Origin: Shimia thalassica
GTDB lineage: Bacteria > Pseudomonadota > Alphaproteobacteria > Rhodobacterales > Rhodobacteraceae
Length of the DNA stretch: 64,000 nt
Reading direction: 5' to 3'
Assembly: GCF_001458215.1 (NCBI RefSeq)
Contig: NZ_CYTW01000002.1
Coordinates: 372,001-436,000 of the forward strand
Shown here: piece by piece, positions 26,923 through 35,530 of the stretch
Layout: each line of letters starts with the position of its first letter
Position numbering within the stretch: position 1 is the stretch's first letter
Translations under genes and position numbers: made by a program
The notes under the pieces: generated by a model
The model's database searches: none
What the model saw: the letters and a program-made list of their open reading frames with translations, nothing else
Told to the model about the DNA's origin: nothing

Positions 26923-27386
26923 TTCAAACTCCTTGCGAACGTTTCGTTGGCATCGTCAAAAGCTCTCTTAGCGGCAGCAAACTTGTCCATCTCACTCAAA
27001 CGGAGTTTAAGTTGTCGATTTTCTTCCTCCAACATCGCGATCCGATCTAGCAGGCGACTATTGGATGTTTCAGAACGCTTAAGCTTGCTTATGGCGCGTT
27101 CGCGTGCGGCACTTTCTTCTCGTGCGGTCTTGGATTGTCGTCCATCGGATACGACAGATCCCCATTTGTCGTCGCAATTCTTCATAAGCGCATTGACTTC
27201 AGGATTTTGTGCAAAAACGCTACGGCTAAAACCCAATTCTTTTGCGACTTCAGTTCGGTTTAGCTTTCCTGATCTAACATAGTCCAGGAAATCGTTTTGC
27301 AGCTCACGTTCCTCAATCCAAAGAGCAAAGCGTTCGGCATATTCCAATGCCAAATCCGCTCCCGATTTCTTACCTGCTTTGGTCAT
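26919..27386 (-). CDS. HTH/coiled-coil accessory protein of the GInt operon
   Basis: 155 residues. N-terminal half: LQNDFLDYVRSGKLNRTEVAKELGFSRSVFAQNPEVNALM, with a helix-turn-helix-like element (RTEVAKELGFSRSVF). C-terminal half: a leucine/glutamate heptad region (AISKLKRSETSNSRLLDRIAMLEEENRQLKLRLSEM) that should form a coiled coil. The layout resembles the small DNA-binding partners of three-recombinase elements. It starts 10 bp after the ginD-like gene. It could be a directionality or target-site factor; no enzyme motif is seen. Confidence 0.55.
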   Translation of the reverse strand: MTKAGKKSGADLALEYAERFALWIEERELQNDFLDYVRSGKLNRTEVAKELGFSRSVFAQNPEVNALMKNCDDKWGSVVSDGRQSKTAREESAARERAISKLKRSETSNSRLLDRIAMLEEENRQLKLRLSEMDKFAAAKRAFDDANETFARSLK

Positions 27387-27396
27387 ATGGCACTGA

Positions 27397-27828
27397 CTAC
27401 CTTTTTGCTCTGTTGGTTTTGGGAAGCGGTTTGTTCAGCTGTTCATTCAGAGTAACCATGTTCACACCGGGCATCCTGTAAAGGTTGTATTGCCAGCGTG
27501 CGAACTGCTCGACGTACAGATCCCGTTCCCGCTGCAAGCGAGCGACTTTTGCCTCGAGTTTTTCTATTTCTAATAATGCCGCTTCAAGGGTATGATCTAC
27601 GGTCTCTCCGGCCTTGGTCGCCTTTGAAGATTTCAATTCAGCTTTTCTAGCACGGAATGCTTCAACAAGCTGCGGGTAGCTCAATAGCGTATGTCTGGAG
27701 ATACTCCTTACACCAATTTGTTTGGCTATCATTTCACCAACAAGTGGCCACGTCATCTTTCCCTGCCACCCATCCAGCTCGTTGAGGATGCGGGTCATAG
27801 CTTCTTCATTGATCAGCCTGGTCTTCAT
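27397..27828 (-). CDS. ginD: GinD/TnpC-like small recombination protein
   Basis: 143 residues. WPLVGEMIAKQIGVRSISRHTLLSYPQLVEAFRARKAEL reads as a helix-turn-helix region, followed by a coiled coil (ALLEIEKLEAKVARLQRERDLYVEQFARW). In GInt islands a fourth small HTH gene follows the three recombinases, and Tn554 TnpC plays a comparable role in orienting transposition. ATG lies 1 bp after the third recombinase's stop. The symbol is given by position and architecture, not by a search. Confidence 0.6.
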   Translation of the reverse strand: MKTRLINEEAMTRILNELDGWQGKMTWPLVGEMIAKQIGVRSISRHTLLSYPQLVEAFRARKAELKSSKATKAGETVDHTLEAALLEIEKLEAKVARLQRERDLYVEQFARWQYNLYRMPGVNMVTLNEQLNKPLPKTNRAKR

Positions 27829-27829
27829 T

Positions 27830-29977
27830 TCAAATACTCAGGAGGCCGCGGAGATAGTCGTCAGACAGCTTCTCGTCTGCTAAATCAACGATTTCGGTTT
27901 CGTAACCAGCGTTTTGAAGCGCCCTTTTGGTTTGGCTTGTATCGTACTCATCTGGAATACGGATAATTGATCCCTCGGGCGTTTCCGGATCTTCTAGTCT
28001 CAGACGCTGGGTTCGGATGAGCGCTAGCCGGTAACCCAGATGATCTACCCACCGAGACGCCCCGAAGTAGTTCAGGCCTTCAGCTTCGCGGGCCCGGTCA
28101 AACTCGGCCTCAACGAGTTTCTCTTCTAACCTGATTTTCTCAAGGTTATCAGATAGGCCCTTGATGACGCAGTGTTCCTTGCAGGTCAGGCAGTTGCCAC
28201 CCTTGGTGCATGGCTCCATGGCGAAGTCGTGTTCACAGAACCCCCACTTCGTTATTTCCGCCATGCCCAATCGGTCTTTGTGCCCAAGAGCCTCATAGGA
28301 TACAGGGCCATTTAGCTTGGCTTGTTGAAGAGCGGATTGCGAAGCTGGAAGTAAGTCGAGAACCTCACGTTCTTGTTGTTCTCTCTCAGCTGGAGTTCTC
28401 AAGTCATAGTGGCGATTATCGTCGATGCGAAGGCGCCCGGCCCATTGGGCTAGTTCAAGACTCTCCATATTCCCGCGTTCAGCGTTAGTGGACAGCCAAA
28501 CTCTAAGTTGGTGGCTGGTTAGCCTTACTTCAGACCCGTCTTCATTCTTTAAGTCAAAAATGTCAAAGATGGATGCAGATCTTCCACCGCTTTTGTTGTG
28601 GCGTCTGGCCAGAGCATGATTGACAAATTCTGAAGCGAAGGTTGGAACAACCAATTTATATGGCCTGGTTTTGTATTGCCGATTGGTTGCAAACTCCCAA
28701 GTAACAACCAGTGAGTCTTTCAATTTTATTTGGGTTCCCGAAATGTTTGGAAAGTCTCTTGGCAACATCCGCCTAGCCAGGTCTCCCAAATCCTCGTAGG
28801 TTATGCTTTCTTGGCCAACGACGTGATCCCAAAAATGCTTGTTAAGTTCTGGTGACCCAAAATTTGTTCCCAGAGCAATGCTCTTTGGGATGTTTTCAGT
28901 GTTTTTGAGGCTTGCATCAGAGACTTTTGGAGGCGCCGTTAACCCGAGCGCCGCATTGATCTGATATCCGTTCAAGGGCCCGCATTGGTTGAAGTCGCTG
29001 GAGGTCAAGCACCGCTCATGGACAAAAAAGCCACTTTCATTCTCATTGTAGAAAGCCGCTGCTTTTCTTGGTTCTTCGCTTATTTCACGGAGACGCCCAA
29101 TTGCCATTTCAACGACGGGCTCCATAACTTTGGGAACCCATTTCACAGTCTCGCCGTAGCCCTTGGCTGAATGCCAGCGGACTCCCATTCGCCGCTTTGT
29201 TTCACCGGATTCTTCATATTCTTCTATCGTCAAGCAATCGTGGGTCAGATGATTTAGTTCTGATACCCGACCTGGCGCGAAGATCAGCATGATAATAAGA
29301 CTGGTTGCATACTTGTCAGGAACTGTTTCGGCGCGATTGAATGCGTCCATAACGCACATCATTTCGTGCATAGAAGGGCATCGCTCTTCCTGCCACTTCT
29401 TGTCCTTTTCAGAGGTGCCCATGGACCTCTCGCGAGGTCGGCTCCAAGGGTTTCTCCAGATTGGCAGATCAATTACAATTTTGTTTACTCTAACATCGTC
29501 GTAAAGTTTTTCTAGCGCTTGACCAAAACGGTACAGGGCTGCGGGACCCATTCTTCCATTTGCCTCGATCAATTCGACGGCTTTTCCCTGAACGATACCG
29601 TCCAATTTCAATATGTCCGGTATTCCGTGAATTTCCACCAGAGCAGCGTAAACGTAGCGTAGTGCATTGATATTTTTGGTAATCGCTGTGGTGAGCCGTT
29701 TCGTAAGGTGCGTTCGAATATAGGCTTTGGCAAAATCCATAAATGGTTGTTCAAAGGGCACATTTTCCCGTTGGCCTAAGTTGCGCTTCTGCATTTTTGC
29801 TTGGGAAAATTGGACTGAGGTTTTATGGATTCCTGACTTGTACTCCCACTTGTCCACCAAAAATCCACCCTGGTCTTCGAACAATGTCAGCTCATCGCGA
29901 GCAAAACTGACAAAATCGCGAAGGTTGCGAGCTCCATCGGTGTCGTTTTGGGGAATAAAGACGACCACTTTACTCAT
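27830..29977 (-). CDS. ginC: Tyrosine recombinase, third of the GInt trio (GinC-like)
   Basis: 715 residues. Long N-terminal region, then a tyrosine recombinase catalytic domain: R in FAPGRVSELNHL, LTSHQLRVWLSTNAER (HxxR), and AQWAGRLRIDDNRHYD with W and the candidate nucleophile Y. After it comes a cysteine cluster, FCEHDFAMEPC...NCLTCKEHC, suggesting a zinc-binding tail as in Tn554-type TnpB relatives. Its start overlaps the second recombinase by 8 bp. Together the trio catalyses excision and integration of the island. Confidence 0.78.
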   Translation of the reverse strand: MSKVVVFIPQNDTDGARNLRDFVSFARDELTLFEDQGGFLVDKWEYKSGIHKTSVQFSQAKMQKRNLGQRENVPFEQPFMDFAKAYIRTHLTKRLTTAITKNINALRYVYAALVEIHGIPDILKLDGIVQGKAVELIEANGRMGPAALYRFGQALEKLYDDVRVNKIVIDLPIWRNPWSRPRERSMGTSEKDKKWQEERCPSMHEMMCVMDAFNRAETVPDKYATSLIIMLIFAPGRVSELNHLTHDCLTIEEYEESGETKRRMGVRWHSAKGYGETVKWVPKVMEPVVEMAIGRLREISEEPRKAAAFYNENESGFFVHERCLTSSDFNQCGPLNGYQINAALGLTAPPKVSDASLKNTENIPKSIALGTNFGSPELNKHFWDHVVGQESITYEDLGDLARRMLPRDFPNISGTQIKLKDSLVVTWEFATNRQYKTRPYKLVVPTFASEFVNHALARRHNKSGGRSASIFDIFDLKNEDGSEVRLTSHQLRVWLSTNAERGNMESLELAQWAGRLRIDDNRHYDLRTPAEREQQEREVLDLLPASQSALQQAKLNGPVSYEALGHKDRLGMAEITKWGFCEHDFAMEPCTKGGNCLTCKEHCVIKGLSDNLEKIRLEEKLVEAEFDRAREAEGLNYFGASRWVDHLGYRLALIRTQRLRLEDPETPEGSIIRIPDEYDTSQTKRALQNAGYETEIVDLADEKLSDDYLRGLLSI

Positions 29978-31532
29978 TTTCAGGCCTCAGTTGTTCAACA
30001 GCAGTCTTGATCGCGAAGGATCGTGAGATTTGTAGATCGTACGATTGAAGGACGCCGTTGCCGGCATTGGATTTTCGAAGTTCGTCACGTTCATCCAAAA
30101 GCTCTGACAACAAGTCACCCCAAGGCGCGTCCATCCATGGTTGGAACTGTGTGCAGACAAGACAAGACTTGATGCCCCCAGCACAAAAACCTTCATTTCC
30201 GCAATTTCCCATAGTTGTGCCTCCGGTTTTATGTACCCGGCTGTTTGGATCATTGGCTCGGATTGCATCTCTTTCGGACTCGATGAGCATGCCTCGGGCA
30301 GCCATTGCCAAGGGGGCTAAAGCAGGGAGCATGGCTTCGTCTATCCGTTCGGCAACATTGGGAGTGTTTTCTGTATAAACACCAATCTGCTGGGTATCTG
30401 AATGGTCCAATAGATAGGCCAACTCAGTGCCGCCGATGCCTTTTCTTGCGAGGTTAGTGGCTCGACTTCGCCGCATTCGTGTTTGTGTGATGTGGATGGT
30501 GTCGCCGGTTCGTTCTGATATGGCCGTGCACATGTGAGACAATTTCTCGATAATGTAGGAGGTCTTCTGCCCGTTGGCATGCAGGTAGTCAGGCGTCTCC
30601 CTTAGAATTCTATTCAGGTCACTCAAAGAACGTAATTCTTCGATGCGTGCATCATGTGAGAAAACAGGCAACTCTTGTAGGACATCAATCGGAACGTCTT
30701 CGGAAAGGCATTCCCTAACCCGATTGCAAACGCTCTCAGCCAAGTTTTTGAGCAATAGGTACAAATCTTCGCTAATAAGAATTTCGCGAAATTGGTTACG
30801 ATATGGAGCGCCCCGTTGTTTGGCCCTTGGCACAGCAAGTCGAAACTCACGAACTCCATTTTCATCGTTTGCCTTGAGATCCTTTCCGCGCAAGGCGCGT
30901 AAGTTCACGGAGCGCCGACCAGTAACAAATGAGCAAAAAAACCATGCATACTCTTTGAGTGAGATTTTGCCTTCCTCAAATTCATTTGTTGCCCAAACCA
31001 ACACGGCCGCCTGTTCCGTCGTAGTAAATGGTCCGCTGTAAGGGCATCGGTGTTCCACTGCGGCCCCTTTTTTGTTGCCTCGGAGTTTGAGTGTGTGGAG
31101 ATAGGGTACGACGTCCGGAGCCAAGCCGCTCTGACCGTAGTCGGCCAACGTTCGCAAAAATCCCCTAAAGTGACCGAGCCTGTATTCGTTTTCGGGTTCC
31201 AATGAAGCGCGATAATTCTTGAGTTGAGAGGCAGTTATTGGTTCGCCCGTGAAATGCGGCGACCTCAGGAAAAACAATGTATTATTGATACAGCCGGAGG
31301 TGTAGTCAGATGAAGCCTCTACGGCCAACCTCCCAAGCGTGTACCTTATCGCTTCAAAAAGAGTGGTCTGATTCTCAAGTAGCTCACTTAGGGACGAGAG
31401 ATTTAGGCTAACGCCACCGTCCAGTTGCCAGGTGTTGCCCCAGAAATCAAACTTATAACCGGCTTTGGAGCGTAGGAACTTTGAACGTTCAACCTTAGTG
31501 CTTCTGGCCAATGAGGGTTCAATGGAGTTCAC
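29970..31532 (-). CDS. ginB: Tyrosine recombinase, second of the GInt trio (GinB-like)
   Basis: 520 residues. Catalytic domain: R in FVTGRRSVNLRAL, box II TQTRMRRSRATNLARKGIGG, where the usual HxxR His is replaced by Arg, then LLDHSDTQQIGVYTEN with His and the nucleophile Tyr. A cysteine set CGNEGFCAGGIKSCLVC near residue 425 should bind zinc. The ATG overlaps the ginA-like stop (ATGA). The altered box II is visible directly; whether it lowers activity is not known. Confidence 0.77.
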   Translation of the reverse strand: MNSIEPSLARSTKVERSKFLRSKAGYKFDFWGNTWQLDGGVSLNLSSLSELLENQTTLFEAIRYTLGRLAVEASSDYTSGCINNTLFFLRSPHFTGEPITASQLKNYRASLEPENEYRLGHFRGFLRTLADYGQSGLAPDVVPYLHTLKLRGNKKGAAVEHRCPYSGPFTTTEQAAVLVWATNEFEEGKISLKEYAWFFCSFVTGRRSVNLRALRGKDLKANDENGVREFRLAVPRAKQRGAPYRNQFREILISEDLYLLLKNLAESVCNRVRECLSEDVPIDVLQELPVFSHDARIEELRSLSDLNRILRETPDYLHANGQKTSYIIEKLSHMCTAISERTGDTIHITQTRMRRSRATNLARKGIGGTELAYLLDHSDTQQIGVYTENTPNVAERIDEAMLPALAPLAMAARGMLIESERDAIRANDPNSRVHKTGGTTMGNCGNEGFCAGGIKSCLVCTQFQPWMDAPWGDLLSELLDERDELRKSNAGNGVLQSYDLQISRSFAIKTAVEQLRPENE

Positions 31533-32839
31533 AATGATTTCCCTTTGATTTCGGCAATTTCGTCCAATTGGCTTTGCATTAGGCGATCCGCTTTCTGTTT
31601 AATGTGCCTTAAGTTGTATGTTTCTGCCGTCTTCTCTGAACGCCAACGATTCAAGCGCATACGAATCTGTATCTCCTCTTTTTGCGAGATGCGCTTTTCA
31701 GAGGGATCATTCGCCGTAAGGGCATTTTGTTCGTCAATTTTTTTTGAGAGGCGGTAGTTGAAGTTGTGGCGAAAGCCATGTCGCGTGATTTCATTGAAAA
31801 TTTCCGGTGTCCGGCGTGATGCCGGCTTGGCAATTCTCGTTTTGAAGGTCACAATACCCACTGGCTGCCCATAGCCGGCACCCTTGCGATGGTTAACAAA
31901 AATATATGGATGACGCCGAGCCTCGGCAATTTGGGCGCGATGCTTCATTATGTATTGGTGAAGGTCACCGGCCAACGTTTCAGATACATAAACTTGCCCT
32001 TCTTCGGTTTTAGCAACCGGTTGATGCTTGCGGGTGTCGTTAGCGTCATCATGGCGTCGAACGATCCTTAGAACTCGCTGTGCCCAATCAATATCCCCGA
32101 TCTGGAGGCCGAGTATTTCTCCGCCCCGTGCCCCCGTTTCAAACAAAATGTCGAACATCACTTGATTGCGCAGACGAACATTTGCGCGGAATGGGTTTTG
32201 TGGGCTATCTACGCGGACTAGGCGCAGGACTTCGTCGTAGATCTCGGGAGGGGCAGAGCGGTAGTTGGGGTCGATTTGAATCCCTGAACTACGACGCACT
32301 TTTGGCGCCTTCGCGTGCATGTTTGCCGCCATTTCATCTAGCTCGTGGTAAAGATTGGCGCGATGACTGGAGTGACGGTGCATGGTTTTTCCGACAAAAA
32401 CCATAAAGCGGGCTGCGACACTCATTCTGTTTTTTTGCTGATGAGTGCTAACGGTTTCCAAAGCAGGCAAACTGTGCGGGTGATGGATTTGCATTGAAAT
32501 CACATCATTCGACTTCTGGATATTCAGACTTCTTTCAACCTCGGAACGCGTGAGAGTGAAGTGTTCATATAGCGACTCGATGTCGATGGGCGTCAAAAAT
32601 TTCCCATCTGCAAGCTCTGAGATTAGATCTCTTTCGTTAACGTACTCCCAGAGTCTCAAGTGACGAATTGAGGTCAGAACACTGAGGATGGTGTTCTGAG
32701 AAAGCTTGGAGCGCAACTCAACAGTAACAAACAGTGTCGACCAAAAGTCGGGTAGGCAGCCCTCAGATTCGAGGTAGCTGAACCGCTCGCCACTGGCAAA
32801 AATGATATTACGTTGTTTTGGCACAGGAGCGTCAACCAA
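31529..32839 (-). CDS. ginA: Tyrosine recombinase, first of the GInt trio (GinA-like)
   Basis: 436 residues if started at TTG 32839, or 431 from GTG 32824. A stop codon lies directly upstream of the TTG, there is no ATG nearby and no Shine-Dalgarno. Full catalytic set: R in FETGARGGEILGL, K in VAKTEEG, RHGFRHNFN (HxxR), RLNRWRSEKTAETYNLRH (W and Tyr). It is the first gene of the seven-gene operon and starts about 135 bp from the ssb stop, the typical border-proximal place for island integrases. Confidence 0.8.
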   Translation of the reverse strand: MVDAPVPKQRNIIFASGERFSYLESEGCLPDFWSTLFVTVELRSKLSQNTILSVLTSIRHLRLWEYVNERDLISELADGKFLTPIDIESLYEHFTLTRSEVERSLNIQKSNDVISMQIHHPHSLPALETVSTHQQKNRMSVAARFMVFVGKTMHRHSSHRANLYHELDEMAANMHAKAPKVRRSSGIQIDPNYRSAPPEIYDEVLRLVRVDSPQNPFRANVRLRNQVMFDILFETGARGGEILGLQIGDIDWAQRVLRIVRRHDDANDTRKHQPVAKTEEGQVYVSETLAGDLHQYIMKHRAQIAEARRHPYIFVNHRKGAGYGQPVGIVTFKTRIAKPASRRTPEIFNEITRHGFRHNFNYRLSKKIDEQNALTANDPSEKRISQKEEIQIRMRLNRWRSEKTAETYNLRHIKQKADRLMQSQLDEIAEIKGKSL

Positions 32840-32864
32840 TCAAAAATTTACATTTCAATTGGTT
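32834..32864. repeat. TTTACA-centred imperfect palindrome over the ginA start
   Basis: Arms AACCAAT (32834-32840) and ATTGGTT (32858-32864) surround an A-rich left half, TTTACA at 32847-32852 and TTTCA. It overlaps the presumed start of the first recombinase. Arm-spacer-arm geometry resembles a tyrosine recombinase core site or an operator. Confidence 0.4.
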
Positions 32865-32886
32865 TCGGAATCACGCCCCCTTGTCA

Positions 32887-32912
32887 GCCTCAAAAGTTTA
32901 CACTTTTGAGGC
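32887..32912. repeat. TTTACA-centred perfect palindrome near the island right end
   Basis: GCCTCAAAAG (32887-32896), TTTACA, CTTTTGAGGC (32903-32912): perfect 10-bp arms around a 6-bp spacer, followed by TTTTCTT. It could be a recombinase binding site, or a terminator for a plus-strand transcript. It sits between the ssb stop and the recombinase operon. Confidence 0.5.
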
Positions 32913-32974
32913 TTTTCTTACATCTTTACAGTCGGTTGGCGTTCGTAAATCTACAATTCTGATTTATGTTACTC

Positions 32975-33487
32975 TCAGAACGGGATTTCATCATCCAGAT
33001 CACGGGACGGCGCACCGCCACCCGATGGACCAGAAGGCGCACCGCTGTCATAGCCGCCGCCATAGCCGCCGCCCTGCTGGTCGCCGTAGCCACCACCACC
33101 GTAGCCGCCACCCTGACCGCCGCCACCGCCGCCGCTGCGCGCATCAAGCATTACCAGCGTGGCGTCAAAACCTTGCAGGACAACTTCGGTTGAATAGCGA
33201 TCATTGCCGGACTGGTCCTGCCATTTGCGCGTTTGCAATTTGCCTTCGATATAAACCTTGGAGCCTTTGCGCAGGTATTGCTCGGCAACACGCACCAAAC
33301 CTTCTGAGAAAATGGCGACCGTATGCCACTCGGTTCTTTCACGACGTTCACCGGTATTGCGGTCTTTCCACGTTTCCGAAGTTGCGATGCGCAGGTTACA
33401 GACCTTGCCGCCGTTCTGGAAAGTACGGACCTCTGGGTCGGCCCCCAGATTACCCACGATGATGACTTTGTTCACAGACCCGGCCAT
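32975..33487 (-). CDS. ssb: Single-stranded DNA-binding protein
   Basis: Binds ssDNA in replication, repair and recombination as a tetramer. 170 residues: OB fold (about 1-112: [67 protein letters not shown]), a glycine-rich linker ([17 protein letters not shown]) and the acidic tip DDEIPF that docks partner proteins. The gene is complete, so the neighbouring island insertion did not damage it. Confidence 0.97.
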   Translation of the reverse strand: MAGSVNKVIIVGNLGADPEVRTFQNGGKVCNLRIATSETWKDRNTGERRERTEWHTVAIFSEGLVRVAEQYLRKGSKVYIEGKLQTRKWQDQSGNDRYSTEVVLQGFDATLVMLDARSGGGGGGQGGGYGGGGYGDQQGGGYGGGYDSGAPSGPSGGGAPSRDLDDEIPF

Positions 33488-33692
33488 ACGCCTTCTCCCC
33501 TCAGAATCTTAATTTGTCCGCGCCAGCATAGACCATTCCAACAAGTTTAATGGAACCCTAATTCGTGAGATTTTCCCTTACACACTGAGCAAAAAACAGC
33601 CGCCCGAAGTCGGGTGATGAAGAAACTGGATATTCCATAACAATTTCGTCTATATTGCGCAGGAATGACCTACGTGAGGCAGGTTACACCTG

Positions 33693-34280
33693 ATGAAGTG
33701 CCGCTTGATTGTTGCCGGACTGTTTGCCGGACTAGTGACATCCCCGCTTTTGGCGGCGGATTACACGTCGTCGAAATCAAACAAAAAACTGTTCAGGTCG
33801 CAGACCAAGGTGCTCGATACGCGTGCCAAACAGCAATACAAAAACTCTGTGCGCCTCAAACCTGTGCCGATCTACACGCCCAGCAAATGGGGGGATGGCA
33901 GTTTCAAAGGGAAATACAAAGGGCCTTATCTGGCGATGGCACGTGAAGCTGCGCTGCGCCACGGGGTTCCGGTGGATCTGTTTCTCAAGCTGGTGCAGCA
34001 GGAATCCGGCTGGAATGCCAAAGCCAAATCCCACAAAGGCGCTATGGGGCTGGCTCAATTGATGCCGCAAACCGCAAAATCTCTGGGTGTTGATCCAAAC
34101 GATCCCTATCAGAATCTTGATGGCGGCGCGCGGTATTTGTCTTTGCAATATAAAGACTTCGGATCTTGGAGGCTTGCTTTGGCAGCCTACAACGCAGGTC
34201 CTCAAGCCGTCAAAAAATATGGCGGTGTGCCCCCATATAAAGAGACCCGCAACTATGTGCGGATCATCTGGGGCAGTTGA
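33693..34280 (+). CDS. Lytic transglycosylase (SLT domain), exported
   Basis: 195 residues. Signal peptide MKCRLIVAGLFAGLVTSPLLA-A. The SLT domain covers about 80-190: AALRHGVPVDLFLKLVQQESGWN with the catalytic Glu in QQESGWN, then KGAMGLAQLMPQTAKSLG, NLDGGARYLSLQYKDFG, and ALAAYNAGPQAVKKYGGVPPYKETRNYV. Cleaves peptidoglycan glycan strands in the periplasm. Short enough to be a housekeeping or secretion-linked transglycosylase; no secretion genes are adjacent. Confidence 0.92.
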   Translation: MKCRLIVAGLFAGLVTSPLLAADYTSSKSNKKLFRSQTKVLDTRAKQQYKNSVRLKPVPIYTPSKWGDGSFKGKYKGPYLAMAREAALRHGVPVDLFLKLVQQESGWNAKAKSHKGAMGLAQLMPQTAKSLGVDPNDPYQNLDGGARYLSLQYKDFGSWRLALAAYNAGPQAVKKYGGVPPYKETRNYVRIIWGS

Positions 34281-34372
34281 TCTAAAAATACCCTAGCATT
34301 TTGATCTGGATTAAGGTTAGAGCGCAGTGACCGCTTTACATGCGACGTCATTGTACTTGCTGGAGATGCCCG

Positions 34373-35518
34373 ATGGCACGTTTTCTTACTGGTTTCGCAA
34401 TTGGCCTTGTCATTTCAACGGGGGCGATGGCCGAACCTGTCTTTGAAACGATTGAGAGCCTTGGCGAGGCCCTGTTCTTTGATGAAAACTTGTCAAAAAA
34501 CAGGACACAATCCTGTGCCTCCTGTCACGATCCCGAAAACGGCTTTACAGACCCGCGCGAAACGGATGCGGGCAAAGCGGTCAGCCTTGGTGATGATGGT
34601 GTCTCTTTGGGGGATCGATCGGCGCCCACGGCCTCTTATGCGGCATTTGTCCCCGAGTTTCACATCAACAAAGACGGCAAATATGTTGGCGGAATGTTTT
34701 GGGATGGTCGCGAAGCCGACCTTGAGGGGCAGGCCGGCGGCCCGCCTTTGAACCCGATCGAGATGGGAATGCCCGACAAAGCCAGTGTTGTAGGGCGCCT
34801 GCAAGAAAATCCGGGATATGTCAGCGCGATGAAAAGGCTGTTCTCTGAAACGGTTTTTGATGACGCTGATGCCGCCTATGCTGCGATGACAAAAGCCATT
34901 GCCGCTTTTGAAAGAACCGACTTTTTCGCGCCGTTTGATTCAAAATACGACAGGTTCTTGCGCGGTGAGGTGCAATTGACCCGCGAAGAAGAGCTGGGCC
35001 GGTTGCTGTTCTTTTCGCAGCAATTCACCAACTGCAACCTGTGTCACCAATTGCAACGCAGCGCGATCGACCCCAAAGAAACCTTTTCAAACTATGAGTA
35101 TCACAACATCGGCACGCCCGTGAACCACAAGGCAAGGGCGATGAATGGTGTTGGAAAGAACGTGGTGGACGATGGCTTGCTTGCAAATCCTGCGGTGAAC
35201 GACCCCGCCCATCAGGGGAAATACAAGGTGCCAACACTGCGCAATGTTGCGGTCACCGGTCCCTATATGCATAACGGTGTTTTCGAAGATCTGCGCACCG
35301 TTGTACTGTTTTATAATCGCTACAACACGAAATCGGCTGCCCGCCAGATAAACCCCGAAACCAACAAGGTCTGGGATGTGCCAGAGGTCGCGCATTCTTT
35401 GTCTTTTGCCGAATTGACCGAAGGACCAGCTCTGGAAGATGACCGGATTGATGCGTTGGTGGCGTTTATGAAAACACTGACCGACGCCCGTTACGAACAT
35501 CTTCTGGAGGAAGACTAG
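34373..35518 (+). CDS. Di-haem cytochrome c peroxidase (CcpA/MauG family)
   Basis: 381 residues from ATG 34373, with TGGAGA upstream. Signal peptide MARFLTGFAIGLVISTGAMA. Two c-type haem motifs: CASCH at residues 48-52 and CNLCH near 222-226. Also GMFWDGREADLEGQAGGPPLNPIEMGMP, typical of the family, and the C-terminal YKVPTLRNVAVTGPYMHNGVFEDL. Reduces hydrogen peroxide in the periplasm or acts as a MauG-like oxidase; the two cannot be separated here. Stands alone. Confidence 0.9.
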   Translation: MARFLTGFAIGLVISTGAMAEPVFETIESLGEALFFDENLSKNRTQSCASCHDPENGFTDPRETDAGKAVSLGDDGVSLGDRSAPTASYAAFVPEFHINKDGKYVGGMFWDGREADLEGQAGGPPLNPIEMGMPDKASVVGRLQENPGYVSAMKRLFSETVFDDADAAYAAMTKAIAAFERTDFFAPFDSKYDRFLRGEVQLTREEELGRLLFFSQQFTNCNLCHQLQRSAIDPKETFSNYEYHNIGTPVNHKARAMNGVGKNVVDDGLLANPAVNDPAHQGKYKVPTLRNVAVTGPYMHNGVFEDLRTVVLFYNRYNTKSAARQINPETNKVWDVPEVAHSLSFAELTEGPALEDDRIDALVAFMKTLTDARYEHLLEED

Positions 35519-35530
35519 ACGACCCGACGG

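Larger units (their letters stand above)
11664..32930. mobile_element. GInt-type genomic island carrying a defence operon
   Basis: A block of about 21 kb, all genes on the minus strand and visibly richer in A/T than both flanks, interrupts core genome between pepT and ssb. The right end carries three adjacent tyrosine recombinase genes plus a small coiled-coil/HTH gene in one overlapping operon. This is the ginABCD module reported to define GInt islands and is related in logic to Tn554 tnpABC. Cargo comprises a seven-gene restriction-like operon, a broken PHP-ATPase gene and a helicase/GIY-YIG pair. Borders are approximate: the right one lies between 32840 and 32974, the left between 11389 and 11669. 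A shared TCTTTACA (11662-11669 and 32923-32930) is a possible core but is short. Confidence 0.75.

Noticed and set aside
26461-27828. Toxin-antitoxin reading of the small genes after the recombinase trio
   Set aside because: HTH/coiled-coil and GIY-YIG motifs and coupling to the recombinase operon fit recombination accessory roles better.
11389-32974. tRNA gene as integration target of the island
   Set aside because: No tRNA-like cloverleaf or long direct repeat found at either end; neighbours are intact pepT and ssb.
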